NCBI GenBank assembly: GCA_003612405.1
Contig: RAYR01000015.1
Location: forward strand, 1-64,000
From: a bacterium 0.1xD8-71
GTDB lineage: Bacteria; Bacillota; Clostridia; Lachnospirales; Lachnospiraceae
Length of the DNA: 64,000 bases
Reading direction: 5' to 3'
Shown: in pieces, positions 52,725 through 61,662 of the stretch
How the letters are laid out: each line of letters opens with the position of its first letter
How positions within the stretch are numbered: position 1 is the stretch's first letter
Notes under the pieces: generated by a model
Seen by the model: only the letters and a program-made list of their open reading frames with translations
Databases searched by the model: none
Told to the model about the DNA's origin: nothing
Program-made: the position numbers and the translations under genes

Positions 52725-53506
52725 GGAAATTGATGAAATATGAGTGGAAAGCCACCTGGAAGTTTATTTTGATTGCGAATCTGATGATCACAGTTATGAC
52801 GATTATGGCGAACGTCACCGTGAAGCTGGATTTCTTTTCCTATGAGCAGCCTAATGTGATTCAGTTCATAGCGATTATGGTAATGATGACCTATATCCTG
52901 AGTATGTTTGCAATGATCATTGGGGTGGCTATTTTCCTGGTCTATCGCTTTTATACTTCTACCTACAGTGACCAGGGGTATCTGTTACATACGCTGCCGG
53001 TAGATAAGCATCATATCATTATTGCCAAGGTACTGGTAAGCGCTTTGTGGATTATTCTGTGTGAGTTTATCATGTATCTGTCTGTTATCATTTTGGTTGC
53101 GGCCAATGGGGAAGTGTTTGAGACACTGAAAGACGGTATGGACAGTATCATATCCATTACAATATCTGAGACGGCGACAGTCAGGGGATTTGCGGTGGTT
53201 ATGTCACTTGTGGCTTTTCTTTTCAGCCTGTTTGCGAAGCTTCTCAAGGTGACAGCCTGTATTTCTCTGGGGCAGCTTTCGGCCAACCATAAGCTGCTGG
53301 TTTCCATTCTGTATTATTTTGGGATTTATATCGTGCAGCAGATTTTGGGTGTGATTTATCTTGCCTTTATTGCGGCAATCAATAAGAACAACTCCTTCTA
53401 CGATATGTATGGATGGGAGAGCATGCTGGTGTCAGGCATTGTTTACAGTGTGGTTTTCTATCTGATTACCTGGTATGTAATGGACAAGAAGCTGAACCTG
53501 GAGTGA
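52718..53506 (+). CDS. ABC transporter permease
   Basis: 262-residue membrane protein with six predicted helices and the N-terminal MLGKLMKYEWKATWKF start common to ABC-2-like permeases of Firmicutes. It forms the membrane part of an exporter with the preceding ATPase; the overlapping start shows coupled translation. Nothing indicates the cargo. Confidence 0.88.
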   Translation: MLGKLMKYEWKATWKFILIANLMITVMTIMANVTVKLDFFSYEQPNVIQFIAIMVMMTYILSMFAMIIGVAIFLVYRFYTSTYSDQGYLLHTLPVDKHHIIIAKVLVSALWIILCEFIMYLSVIILVAANGEVFETLKDGMDSIISITISETATVRGFAVVMSLVAFLFSLFAKLLKVTACISLGQLSANHKLLVSILYYFGIYIVQQILGVIYLAFIAAINKNNSFYDMYGWESMLVSGIVYSVVFYLITWYVMDKKLNLE

Positions 53507-53593
53507 TATCCCATAAGATATGAATAGCAGCAGCAAAATAAAAGCATGAAAATGCAGGAAAGTGATAAAAGGTAAGAAAGGTAAGGTGTTATC

Positions 53594-54757
53594 ATGACGA
53601 AAATTGATATCGTCTCCGGATTCCTGGGAGCCGGAAAAACTACGTTGATCAAGAAACTTTTAAAAGAGGCACTGGCAGATTCAAAAGTGGTGTTGATTGA
53701 AAATGAATTCGGTGAGATTGGTATCGATGGAGGTTTCTTAAAAGAGGCCGGTATTGAGATTAAGGAAATGAACTCCGGTTGTATCTGCTGTTCTCTGGTG
53801 GGTGATTTCGGTACCTCCCTTAAGGAAGTACTGGATACTTATGCTCCGGAGAGAATTCTGATTGAGCCTTCGGGAGTGGGTAAGCTCTCCGATGTCATGA
53901 AAGCGGTGCAGGATGCCATGGCGGACAGGGAAGTATCATTGAACAGTGCGGTAGCTGTGGTAGACGCCTGCAAATGTAAAATGTATATCAAAAACTTTGG
54001 TGAGTTCTTTATCAACCAGATTGCACATGCGGGCACCATCGTTTTAAGCAGAACAGACAAGCTGAGTGAAGAGAAACTTGCGGCCTGTGTGGCTATGGTC
54101 AGAGAGCATAATGAAAAGGCGACGATTATTACCACACCCTGGGAAGACCTGGAGGGAAGGGATATTCTGGAGACCATTGAGGGGGCCAAGGATCTTGAGG
54201 CACAGCTGATGCAGGAAGTGATGAAAATGCACGAAGACCATGAGCACGAGTGCCATCATGACCATGACCACGAAGGACATGAGCACCATCATGACCATGA
54301 CCACGAAGGACATGAGCACCATCACGACCATGAGCATGAAGGACATGAGCACCATCACGACCACGAGCATGAAGGACATGAGCACCATCACGACCATGAG
54401 CATGAAGGACATGACCATCATCACAGTCATGAGTGCTGCCATCATGAGCATGAGGGGCATGACCACCATCATCACCATGCAGATGAGGTCTTTACCAGCT
54501 GGGGGCTTGAGACACCTTCGGTTTACAGCAGGGAGGAGATTGAACATATTCTGGAAGAACTGGACAAGGATGAGGAGTATGGTCTGGTGCTGCGTGCAAA
54601 AGGAATGGTGCCTTCTACAGACGGCGGTTGGATTTATTTTGATTATGTGCCCGAGGAGAGAAATGTCAGGAACGGTAAACCTGACGTGACGGGAAAGTTC
54701 TGTGTCATCGGCTCGAAGTTACAGGAGGAAAAGCTGGCGGCACTGTTTCAGAAATAA
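53594..54757 (+). CDS. CobW/P47K-family GTPase with histidine-rich metal-binding segment
   Basis: 387-residue cytoplasmic G3E GTPase, a likely metal chaperone. Walker A is GFLGAGKTT, the metal-binding CxCC is GCICCSL (Cys63, 65, 66), and SRTDK is the nucleotide specificity motif. Residues 213-300 are extremely rich in His, Asp and Glu, built from a 10-residue repeat (HDHEGHEHHH). The CobW C-terminal domain (EYGLVLRAKGMV) closes the protein. It likely carries zinc or nickel. ATG follows GAAAGGTAAGG. A second GTPase gene follows after 18 bp. Confidence 0.92.
   Translation: MTKIDIVSGFLGAGKTTLIKKLLKEALADSKVVLIENEFGEIGIDGGFLKEAGIEIKEMNSGCICCSLVGDFGTSLKEVLDTYAPERILIEPSGVGKLSDVMKAVQDAMADREVSLNSAVAVVDACKCKMYIKNFGEFFINQIAHAGTIVLSRTDKLSEEKLAACVAMVREHNEKATIITTPWEDLEGRDILETIEGAKDLEAQLMQEVMKMHEDHEHECHHDHDHEGHEHHHDHDHEGHEHHHDHEHEGHEHHHDHEHEGHEHHHDHEHEGHDHHHSHECCHHEHEGHDHHHHHADEVFTSWGLETPSVYSREEIEHILEELDKDEEYGLVLRAKGMVPSTDGGWIYFDYVPEERNVRNGKPDVTGKFCVIGSKLQEEKLAALFQK
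54235..54480 (+). repeat. Tandem 30-bp coding repeat in the CobW gene
   Basis: Successive units of about 30 bp resembling CATGACCACGAAGGACATGA encode the His-rich segment. Units in the middle are nearly identical at the DNA level, so the copy number is likely to vary between strains by slippage without shifting the frame. Confidence 0.85.
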
Positions 54758-54775
54758 CAGGAAGGAAGTAGCGTT

Positions 54776-55705
54776 ATGAAACCGGTCTATATGATCAATG
54801 GATTTTTGGAGAGCGGCAAGACAGAGTTTATCACATATACATTGGCACAGCCCTATTTTCAGATACGTGGCAGGACGCTTTTGATTCTCTGTGAAGAAGG
54901 AGAGAATGAATATGATACGGATCTTTTGAAACAGAGCCGGACAGAGCTGGTATTGATTGATGAGGAGGCGGATTTTACGGCGAACAGGCTCATTGAGCTG
55001 GAAAAGAAATATAAACCGGAGCGAATCATTATTGAGTATAACGGCATGTGGAATTACAAGGAGATGAAGCTGCCCTGGCATTGGAAGATAGAGCAGCAGA
55101 TCACAACTATTGACGCCTCCACCTTTCCGATGTTTTTTACCAATATGAAATCCCTGCTGGCAGAACAGATCCGTAAGTCGGAACTTATTATTTTTAACCG
55201 CTGTGACGGGATACAGGATCTTGGCAGTTATAAACGCAATATTAAGGCCATTAATCCCAAGGCGGAAATTGTGTTTGAGGATGCCAATGGTGAAATCAAC
55301 GAGATTATGGAGGAGGATCTGCCTTATGATTTAAAGGCGCCGGTTATTGAATTAGATAACGAAGGTTATGGAATCTGGTATCTGGATTCGCTGGATCACC
55401 TGGAGCGGTATGAGGGCAAGACAATTCGTTTTGTAGCAATGGTATTAAAGCCCGGCCAGTTTCCGAAAGGTTATTTTGTACCAGGACGTATGGCGATGAC
55501 CTGTTGTGCGGAGGATATGGCTTTTTTAGGATATGCCTGCGAGTATGACAAAACGGATACGTTGAAAGATCAGCAGTGGGTGCAGGTGACAGCGCGGGTG
55601 GAGAAGGAGTATTTCGCCGATTATCAGGGAGAAGGCCCGGTACTGCATGCCATCAGTGTAGAGCAGACCAAAGCTCCCAAAGAAGAGGTTATAAGTTTTG
55701 TGTGA
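54776..55705 (+). CDS. CobW-like GTPase with DUF1980-like C-terminal domain
   Basis: 309-residue cytoplasmic protein. The N-terminal 170 residues are a G3E GTPase domain with Walker A-like GFLESGKTEF, but the CxCC motif is missing (LCEEGENEYD at that place). Residues 220-300 (KTIRFVAMVLKPGQFPKGYF, then RMAMTCCAEDMAFLGYAC) resemble the C-terminal domain of TIGR03943/DUF1980 proteins, which are normally paired with a permease. The combination suggests a metal or cofactor handling role together with the His-rich GTPase upstream. Its stop overlaps the ylmH start. Confidence 0.8.
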   Translation: MKPVYMINGFLESGKTEFITYTLAQPYFQIRGRTLLILCEEGENEYDTDLLKQSRTELVLIDEEADFTANRLIELEKKYKPERIIIEYNGMWNYKEMKLPWHWKIEQQITTIDASTFPMFFTNMKSLLAEQIRKSELIIFNRCDGIQDLGSYKRNIKAINPKAEIVFEDANGEINEIMEEDLPYDLKAPVIELDNEGYGIWYLDSLDHLERYEGKTIRFVAMVLKPGQFPKGYFVPGRMAMTCCAEDMAFLGYACEYDKTDTLKDQQWVQVTARVEKEYFADYQGEGPVLHAISVEQTKAPKEEVISFV

Positions 55706-56469
55706 TGGAAGCAGATAAGGATTTACAACAGATGAGGAAGCGTCTGCTGGAACTGGCCAGGCGTTCTTATAATCAGAGTATTTATACATTTACCCCTTTT
55801 CTGGGACTGTCTGAGCAACAGGTCTGTTATGAGATCAGCAGCCAGTTATCTTATGCGGGATGCGGGATGGAAGGCGGGAGCCCTCTGTGTGAGCGCAAAA
55901 TGGTCCGCTTTGGAAATGAGGCGCATCTGGGTTATGTGCAGTCCTATCCTATTGTGTGCATGAGAATAGAGCCCCTTAATCTTAAATTTGCAGAGAATCT
56001 GACACACAGGGATTTTCTGGGCGCTATTATGAACCTTGGAATAGAGAGGGATACGGTGGGAGATATTTTTGTGCAGGAGAAGGAGGCATATTTGTTCTGC
56101 CAAGAGTCCATTGCTCCTTATCTGGCAGAGCATCTTGTACAGGTAAGGCGGACCCGGGTAAAATGTCTGGTCAGCGAGATTCCGCAGCAGCTTACGACAC
56201 CTGCCCTGGAAAGTGTGTCCCTGTCGGTGGCTTCCCCGCGGATTGACGGTGTGATATCCAAACTTTATAATATGTCCAGAAGTCAGAGTCAGGAATTGTT
56301 TGGGGCGAGCAGAATCTATATAAACGGCAGATTAACAGAGAACGGAAGTTATATCCTGAAAGCGGGTGATACAGTCACTGTGCGGGGATATGGCAGATTC
56401 CTTTATACGGGGGAGCAGGGAGAAACCCGGAAAGGGAAACAGAGAATCTGTGTGGAAATATACCGGTAA
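55705..56469 (+). CDS. ylmH: YlmH-family S4-domain RNA-binding protein
   Basis: 254-residue cytoplasmic protein. The N-terminal two-thirds match YlmH (FTPFLGLSEQQVCYEISSQL, then GYVQSYPIVCMRIEPL and HRDFLGAIMNLGIERDTVGD). An S4 RNA-binding domain covers about residues 175-245 (PRIDGVISKLYNMSRSQSQE, then INGRLTENGSYILKAGDTVT). YlmH has been linked to ribosome rescue and often lies in the cell-division gene cluster. Here it follows the GTPase pair. The ATG overlaps the preceding TGA. The frame extends far upstream but that part is antisense-like noise. Confidence 0.92.
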   Translation: MEADKDLQQMRKRLLELARRSYNQSIYTFTPFLGLSEQQVCYEISSQLSYAGCGMEGGSPLCERKMVRFGNEAHLGYVQSYPIVCMRIEPLNLKFAENLTHRDFLGAIMNLGIERDTVGDIFVQEKEAYLFCQESIAPYLAEHLVQVRRTRVKCLVSEIPQQLTTPALESVSLSVASPRIDGVISKLYNMSRSQSQELFGASRIYINGRLTENGSYILKAGDTVTVRGYGRFLYTGEQGETRKGKQRICVEIYR

Positions 56470-56507
56470 TATTTTAAGTTTACATAATATACAGGAGTGA
56501 AGTTTTG

Positions 56508-57431
56508 ATGTTTGGTTATAATGGGTTTCAGTGGTTGTTTTTCTTCTATATGTATTGTTTCTTTGGATGGTGTTTTGAATCTGCTTTCGTATCCCTAAAA
56601 TCTAAGAAGTTAGTGAACAGAGGATTTATGAGAGGGCCTTTTCTGCCGCTTTATGGGAGTGGTGCAGTCATGATGCTGGTGGTGTCCATGCCTTTTCGGG
56701 ATAATGTATTGCTGACATACGTAGCGGGTGTTATTGGAGCAACGGCATTGGAGTATGTGACAGGCGTTGTGATGGAAGCGCTTTTTAAGGTCAGATACTG
56801 GGATTATTCCAACAGGCCTTTTAATTTTCAGGGTCATATCTGTCTCAGGTCTTCTGTTGTCTGGGGATTTTTTACGATTATGATGACCAGGGTAGTCCAT
56901 GCGCCTATTGAACAAAGAGTATTATCCATACCGGGGCGTCCATTGGCCTGGGTGACAGTTCTTCTTACTGTTTATATTGTAGCGGATTTTACACTGTCTT
57001 TTAAGGCGGCCCTGGATCTGCGGGATATTCTGGTTAAGATTGAAAGGGCGAAAGAAGAACTGGAGCGTATGCAACGCCGTCTGGATGTGATTGCAGCGTT
57101 CAATAATGAGGAAAAGGAACTGAGGAAACAGGAGAGAGAAGAACGCAGAGAGCTTTGGCTGAACGAGTTGACAGCCAGTCTGGAGCAAAGGTTTGCGTCC
57201 ATCAAAGAGACTTTGCTGAGTGTGCCTTCCGCTTATGGTGAGAGCGTCAGGGAAGAGATTGCGGAGTTGCGGGGCAGATTCAGTGAATATCTGGAACGGC
57301 AGAAAAGTGAGTCCAGGATCCTGGACTTTTATAAGAGAGATATGATCCGTAATAATCCAACCATGGAATCCAAAAAATACAGAAATGCGTTTGAAGAGTT
57401 GAAGAAGATTGCGAACAACAGATTAAAATGA
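56508..57431 (+). CDS. PF06541-type membrane protein (putative ABC transporter permease)
   Basis: 307-residue membrane protein. Residues 5-160 hold four to five helices of the PF06541 (CmpB-like) family, with the telltale FFGWCFESAFVSLKSKKLVN, RGFMRGPFLPLYGSGA, EYVTGVVMEALF and WDYSNRPFNFQGHICLR segments. Residues 165-300 form a long cytoplasmic coiled coil. Despite the name the transport role is unproven. The ATG at 56508 follows AGGAG. The 3' end overlaps the convergent glycosidase gene by 9 bp. Confidence 0.88.
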   Translation: MFGYNGFQWLFFFYMYCFFGWCFESAFVSLKSKKLVNRGFMRGPFLPLYGSGAVMMLVVSMPFRDNVLLTYVAGVIGATALEYVTGVVMEALFKVRYWDYSNRPFNFQGHICLRSSVVWGFFTIMMTRVVHAPIEQRVLSIPGRPLAWVTVLLTVYIVADFTLSFKAALDLRDILVKIERAKEELERMQRRLDVIAAFNNEEKELRKQEREERRELWLNELTASLEQRFASIKETLLSVPSAYGESVREEIAELRGRFSEYLERQKSESRILDFYKRDMIRNNPTMESKKYRNAFEELKKIANNRLK

Positions 57432-58916
57432 CTTCTTCATGCGAATGGCCATATATTGTTTTTCGGGAAGCATGATACGGATACTGCCGCTGTATAATCC
57501 AGGCAGTTTCTCTGTTGTCATGTTCCATGTGTCCAGCAGTTCGATTTCATAGGAGCATCCTTCCGGCAGTTCGTATTCCCGGAAAGCAGGTCTGGAAAAA
57601 CCAAAATAGTACAGGAAATAGGAGTTGTCATGCGCACAGCACAGACAGGGTACGTCCCAGTTTGCCCAGTGGTTTTGTGGTGTGAGGCGCAAAGGGGCCG
57701 CATCTTCGGGGGCATCGGCCATGGTCTTGCGTAAGAAGGCAATGCGGGAAGGACAGGTGCCATGGAGGGTGCCGCCGTGTGACCACCAGATCTGCTCGTA
57801 TTGGGTATAAACTTCCCCGTGGGTCAGATAACCGCCGCGTACACAGCCTTCCCAGAACCGCCGCAGCATTTCTTCACCGGTGATGTTGCCCCAGCCATAA
57901 CAGATATTGCCCTCATAAGAACATTCGTCCACTACAATGGGCTTCTGGTACATATCCCGCCATTCGGTGACATTTTCCGCTGTTTTATAAACATCAGTAC
58001 GTTGGATACTGGCGTGGGTAATCCAGGGACGAGTGTGGTCGTAGAGTGTGGTACAGTTGTGGATGGAACGCAGATGGCCATAGGGATCCCGGTTCATAAT
58101 CGTGTGGGCAAACAATTCCCAGTCGTCGATGCTCTTCCAGGGCATCAGATCGTATTCATTGGCCAGTGACCACCAGACATTTTTGAAATGACACAGACGA
58201 TCCACAGCATATCGCAGATACAGCAGATCGGTATGAATATCCATTTTGGAGAACCCCCACTTGTCATAAGGGTGAAACAGAATCAGATCGGCCTCGATGC
58301 CGAGAGCATCAAGCTGGGCTATCCGGTGCTCCAGATGCTCCCAGTATTCCGGATCAAACCGGGTAAAGTCAAACCCATGTTCGGCATCCTGACAGAAAGG
58401 ATACTTCTCGGGATCTGTGGTGTTGTATGTATAGAATTTAGGGAAAATACACATCCGCACCTTATTAAAGGGAGCGTTTTTTAATGTCAAAAGTGTCTGT
58501 TCCTGTATTTTCCCGGGCTGATGTGTCCAGGCATAACAGGTGGTGCCAAAGGGCTGATATCTGTTTCCGTCTTTATAAGCAAAATGAAAACGGCTTTCCT
58601 CTGCATCCTCCTTCTGGGGACATATGGCGTTTTTGGGCAGTACACGGCCATGATTTCCTTCTTTAGCCGGAACACAATGACAGGTGATGGTAATATTGTC
58701 AAGTAATGGGTCATTTGAGCTGGTAACAGCGGTCCAGACGCCGGGAGTTTCCGGCATAAAACGGATTCTGTAGATTCCCTGGTCACAGTAGAAGCCATTG
58801 ACTTTCACAGTTTCCCTGCCATCGGTAAAAGCAGCTTCCAGATGAATATCCATATAGGGATTTCCGGCGGCGGTTCCTGATAGCAAATGTTCAAAAAACT
58901 TGTATTGTTCGGTCAT
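57423..58916 (-). CDS. Glycoside hydrolase, DUF5060/DUF4038/DUF5605 type
   Basis: 497-residue intracellular glycosidase-like protein. Residues 1-80 are the DUF5060 beta-sandwich, residues 105-390 a clan-A TIM barrel with acid/base Glu in SLANEYDLM and nucleophile Glu in IVVDECSYEG, and residues 410-497 a C-terminal sandwich (DUF5605-like). There is no signal peptide, so it acts on imported oligosaccharides. The preferred sugar is unknown. The ATG at 58916 has GAAAGG 12 bases upstream. It is followed upstream on the same strand by a PHP gene. Confidence 0.88.
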   Translation of the reverse strand: MTEQYKFFEHLLSGTAAGNPYMDIHLEAAFTDGRETVKVNGFYCDQGIYRIRFMPETPGVWTAVTSSNDPLLDNITITCHCVPAKEGNHGRVLPKNAICPQKEDAEESRFHFAYKDGNRYQPFGTTCYAWTHQPGKIQEQTLLTLKNAPFNKVRMCIFPKFYTYNTTDPEKYPFCQDAEHGFDFTRFDPEYWEHLEHRIAQLDALGIEADLILFHPYDKWGFSKMDIHTDLLYLRYAVDRLCHFKNVWWSLANEYDLMPWKSIDDWELFAHTIMNRDPYGHLRSIHNCTTLYDHTRPWITHASIQRTDVYKTAENVTEWRDMYQKPIVVDECSYEGNICYGWGNITGEEMLRRFWEGCVRGGYLTHGEVYTQYEQIWWSHGGTLHGTCPSRIAFLRKTMADAPEDAAPLRLTPQNHWANWDVPCLCCAHDNSYFLYYFGFSRPAFREYELPEGCSYEIELLDTWNMTTEKLPGLYSGSIRIMLPEKQYMAIRMKKSF

Positions 58917-58961
58917 CTTAAAGGATACCTTTCTGCTGTGTTCGGGGTCCGGATACGTGTT

Positions 58962-59792
58962 TTAGTCTTCACCCAGCGGAATATAGCGGGCCTTCTTATG
59001 CTTGGCAGCCCGGATAGAGTCCAGAATCTGGTTTTCCATCAGTTCCAGATTACGAGCCTTCCGGCGAAAGAGCGCCAGAAACTTATTGTAGATCCAGAAA
59101 GAATAGACCAGCACATTGTTGACTTTTCCCAGTTTGGATTTGGTGGTATGGGTATAGTGCAGACCGCCGATCAGGGTAGGCTTTTTGGCACGGATATATT
59201 CAATAAGCTCGGTTTCCGAGGTGATATTTTCCTGTAAGATGGTATATCCCAATCCGGCACAGTCTGGTTTGTGGGAGTCGCTGCCGCCGAAACAAGGCAG
59301 TTCAAAGCGCTCGGCCAATGACATGGCGCGCATGTTGGAATCGGCATCTTCGCAGGCGTTATATCCTTCAATAAAATCAAATTTACGGTAGATATCCTCT
59401 GACAGTTTACCTCGCACTGTGTTGGTGATACTTAAGAATTTCTCCCCATAAGGATGGGCAGGCCCCAGGATACCGCCGTAAAGATGTACAATTTCGATGA
59501 GGAGCAGTAAGGGAAGTCCTCTTAATTCTAAAATAGGAAGTTTCGCTCCTGTAGGCATAATCACAAGAATGTGCCCTGCATTGATGGTGTCATATTCAAT
59601 ACCCTTTAAGACAACAAAATCATCCGGTTTATCAGCAAGTTTTTTATAGTAACGATAGGCTTTATAGGAGTTATGATCGGTGATCAGCATCCCTTGGTAA
59701 CCTTTTTCTTTTAACATCTCTATATTTTCCAACAGCTCCAACTTGCCGTCCGGAGAACCCTCTTTTGTGTGACAATGCATGTCCAGTTTCAT
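58962..59792 (-). CDS. PHP-domain phosphoesterase
   Basis: 276-residue cytoplasmic metal-dependent phosphoesterase. Metal ligands are seen in MHCHTKEGSPDG, ITDHNS, GIEYD, GPAHPYGEK and GGSDSHKPD, the normal order for a free-standing PHP domain. The last 60 residues are basic and helical (KNLKAR-like tail ending IPLGED). Such proteins hydrolyse nucleotide or sugar phosphates; no substrate can be assigned. It lies 45 bp upstream of the glycosidase gene, probably in one transcript. Confidence 0.9.
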   Translation of the reverse strand: MKLDMHCHTKEGSPDGKLELLENIEMLKEKGYQGMLITDHNSYKAYRYYKKLADKPDDFVVLKGIEYDTINAGHILVIMPTGAKLPILELRGLPLLLLIEIVHLYGGILGPAHPYGEKFLSITNTVRGKLSEDIYRKFDFIEGYNACEDADSNMRAMSLAERFELPCFGGSDSHKPDCAGLGYTILQENITSETELIEYIRAKKPTLIGGLHYTHTTKSKLGKVNNVLVYSFWIYNKFLALFRRKARNLELMENQILDSIRAAKHKKARYIPLGED

Positions 59793-59923
59793 ACAATCCC
59801 TCTTTTACCCTGTTTTCTCTTTAAATATTTTACCCTTTTTCCGCGCAAAATGCTATAGATTTTTTTGCATCATTTTTCCTGCACTTCCGTTTTTTGTAGT
59901 AAAACAAGGGGTGATTTTTGATG

Positions 59924-59951
59924 TCATAACTTGGACAAAGGTTCATATATT
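59924..59951 (+). promoter_or_regulatory. Candidate SigE promoter of the spoIIIA operon
   Basis: TCATAAC (59924-59930) and CATATATT (59944-59951) resemble the mother-cell SigE boxes (KMATATT, CATACAHT), with spacing in the SigE range. The spoIIIA operon of Bacillus subtilis is transcribed by SigE, so the location is expected. Confidence 0.55.
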
Positions 59952-59964
59952 GAGATAAGGGGGA

Positions 59965-60918
59965 ATGAGGATGGGCAGGGAAGAAATTATACATATGTTT
60001 CCCGAAAGGATGCGTGGCAGGTGGCATAAAGTGGCTGATCTGTACGACCAGCTACAGGAAATAAGACTGCGGGCGGGAATGGCGGCGACGATACTTCTGG
60101 GGCAAAGCGAGAAGTTTGTGGGTGTCAAGGGGCAGATTGTGGACAGGCAGGAACAGGGGGACAGAATGACACCCCAGGAACTGGACGAAATTCTACAGCA
60201 TCTGTGCCAGTATTCCCTTTATGCTTTTGCGGATGAAATCAGGCAGGGATTCCTGACAATACAGGGCGGGCATCGGGTAGGATTGGCAGGGCAGGTTATT
60301 CTGAACGATGAAGGAGGAATCCGAAACATAAAATACATACGTTATTTAAATATCCGTATTGCCCATCAGATAAAAGGCGCCGCAGATCCGGTGATGCGTT
60401 TTCTATATGATAAGGGACAGGTACGCAATACACTTCTGGTCTCACCGCCTGGGTGCGGCAAGACGACCATGCTGCGGGATATCATCAGACAGGTATCGGA
60501 CGGAACCACATTTGGACAAGGAGTCAATGTGAGTGTTGTGGATGAGCGTTCGGAGATTGCCGGAAGTTATATGGGGATTCCGCAGAATGATGTGGGAAGG
60601 CGTACGGATGTGATGGATGGCTGTCCGAAAGTAGAAGGGATGATGATGTTAATCCGCTCTATGGCACCGCGAGTACTTGCGGTGGATGAACTGGGGAGCG
60701 AGAGGGACATAGAAGCTTTGCGGATGGCCAGCGGTTGTGGCTGTAAGCTGATTGCCACAGTTCATGGAGAGTCCCTTGAGGAGATACAAAACAAGAAATA
60801 CATGCGTTATGTAATGGAAGAGGGAATGTTTGACAGATATGTGGTGTTGGAACGGCAAGATGGGAACTGTGTAGTAGAAGGCATTTATGACAGAGAAGGA
60901 CAGCGATGTATAAGATAG
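59965..60918 (+). CDS. spoIIIAA: Stage III sporulation protein AA
   Basis: 317-residue cytoplasmic ATPase of the secretion-ATPase superfamily that energises the SpoIIIA-SpoIIQ channel linking mother cell and forespore. Walker A is SPPGCGKTTMLRDI, the DERSEIAG loop and the Walker B AVDELGSERDIEAL follow, with the HGE segment after. N-terminal domain (RLRAGMAATILLG) is typical. ATG at 59965 follows AAGGGGGA. It heads an operon with overlapping or closely spaced spoIIIAB-AG. Confidence 0.96.
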   Translation: MRMGREEIIHMFPERMRGRWHKVADLYDQLQEIRLRAGMAATILLGQSEKFVGVKGQIVDRQEQGDRMTPQELDEILQHLCQYSLYAFADEIRQGFLTIQGGHRVGLAGQVILNDEGGIRNIKYIRYLNIRIAHQIKGAADPVMRFLYDKGQVRNTLLVSPPGCGKTTMLRDIIRQVSDGTTFGQGVNVSVVDERSEIAGSYMGIPQNDVGRRTDVMDGCPKVEGMMMLIRSMAPRVLAVDELGSERDIEALRMASGCGCKLIATVHGESLEEIQNKKYMRYVMEEGMFDRYVVLERQDGNCVVEGIYDREGQRCIR

Positions 60919-61424
60919 TGGGAACCTTCTGTATTCTGGCAGGTTGTGCAGGTTTTGGCTGTGCAAGGGTAAGGCAGGAAAAAGACAGAATCCGATATCT
61001 GCGCGGATTCATACATGTGATACGCAGAATACAGGACGAGATCAGTTATGGGAAACATACACTGCCGGAGATCTGCCGGATTCTGGCGGACGAGAGTGAG
61101 GCATGGTGCGCCCCTTATTTTGAAGAGATATACAGACAGATGATGCAGGAAAGCGGCAGGGGACTGAAAGAAGCCTGGGACGGCCAGATGAAAGCATGTA
61201 TGCAGGATCTGCCGCTGCAAGAGGAAGAGAGGGACATTATCATGAAACTGCCTGCCTTTCTGGGGTTGCAGGAGGAAACACGGCAGGCCATGAGTTTCAG
61301 TCAGTCTGTGGAGTTGTTGGGCCGAAAGTGCAGACAGGCGGAGGATGCCTATGAAAACAGAGCCAAAATGATACACAGCGTCAGTATTCTTGCGGGGCTG
61401 CTTTTGTCAATTCTGTTGCTGTGA
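60906..61424 (+). CDS. spoIIIAB: Stage III sporulation protein AB
   Basis: 172-residue membrane protein with a helix at each end (IVGTFCILAGCAGFGCA and VSILAGLLLSILLL) and a helical domain between, related to GspF/type II secretion membrane subunits. Typical motifs are LRGFIHVIRRIQDEISYG and FLGLQEETRQAMSF. The start overlaps spoIIIAA by 13 bases. Part of the SpoIIIA channel complex. Confidence 0.94.
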   Translation: MYKIVGTFCILAGCAGFGCARVRQEKDRIRYLRGFIHVIRRIQDEISYGKHTLPEICRILADESEAWCAPYFEEIYRQMMQESGRGLKEAWDGQMKACMQDLPLQEEERDIIMKLPAFLGLQEETRQAMSFSQSVELLGRKCRQAEDAYENRAKMIHSVSILAGLLLSILLL

Positions 61425-61446
61425 AAGGAAGATTCGAGGAGGAACG

Positions 61447-61641
61447 ATGAGTGTAAGTCTTATTTTTAAGATAGCGGCAGTGGGTATTTTGGTGACAATA
61501 TTAAATCAGGTTTTAAAACATAGCGGCAGAGAGGAACATGCCTTCTTAATCAGCCTGGCAGGATTAATTCTTGTTTTAACTTGGATCATTCCTTATATAT
61601 ATGACTTGTTTATTATGGTGCAGGAATTGTTTACCCTCTGA
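61447..61641 (+). CDS. spoIIIAC: Stage III sporulation protein AC
   Basis: 64-residue membrane protein with two helices, matching SpoIIIAC (LIFKIAAVGILVTILNQVLK, then SLAGLILVLTWIIPYI). The ATG at 61447 follows GAGGAGGAA; upstream codons in frame are not a plausible leader. Lies 22 bp after spoIIIAB. Confidence 0.94.
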   Translation: MSVSLIFKIAAVGILVTILNQVLKHSGREEHAFLISLAGLILVLTWIIPYIYDLFIMVQELFTL

Positions 61642-61662
61642 CAATAAAAGGCGGGAATCAGT

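Larger units (their letters stand above)
10959..56487. repeat. Dispersed 11-mer family TTATGTAAACY (12 exact copies)
   Basis: Exact copies of TTATGTAAAC, each followed by C or T, start at 10959, 20615, 24016, 28200, 41197, 46741, 50292 and 50425 on the plus strand, and lie at 15824-15833, 29266-29275, 46409-46418 and 56478-56487 on the minus strand. The base before is a purine in 10 of 12. Two copies are intergenic and ten are inside genes in different reading frames. The span given is that of the family, not one element. Confidence 0.8.

Noticed and set aside
55576-55704. Longer N-terminus of YlmH
   Set aside because: It overlaps the end of the GTPase gene in another frame and has Arg/Gly-rich noise; the ATG at 55705 fits the family.
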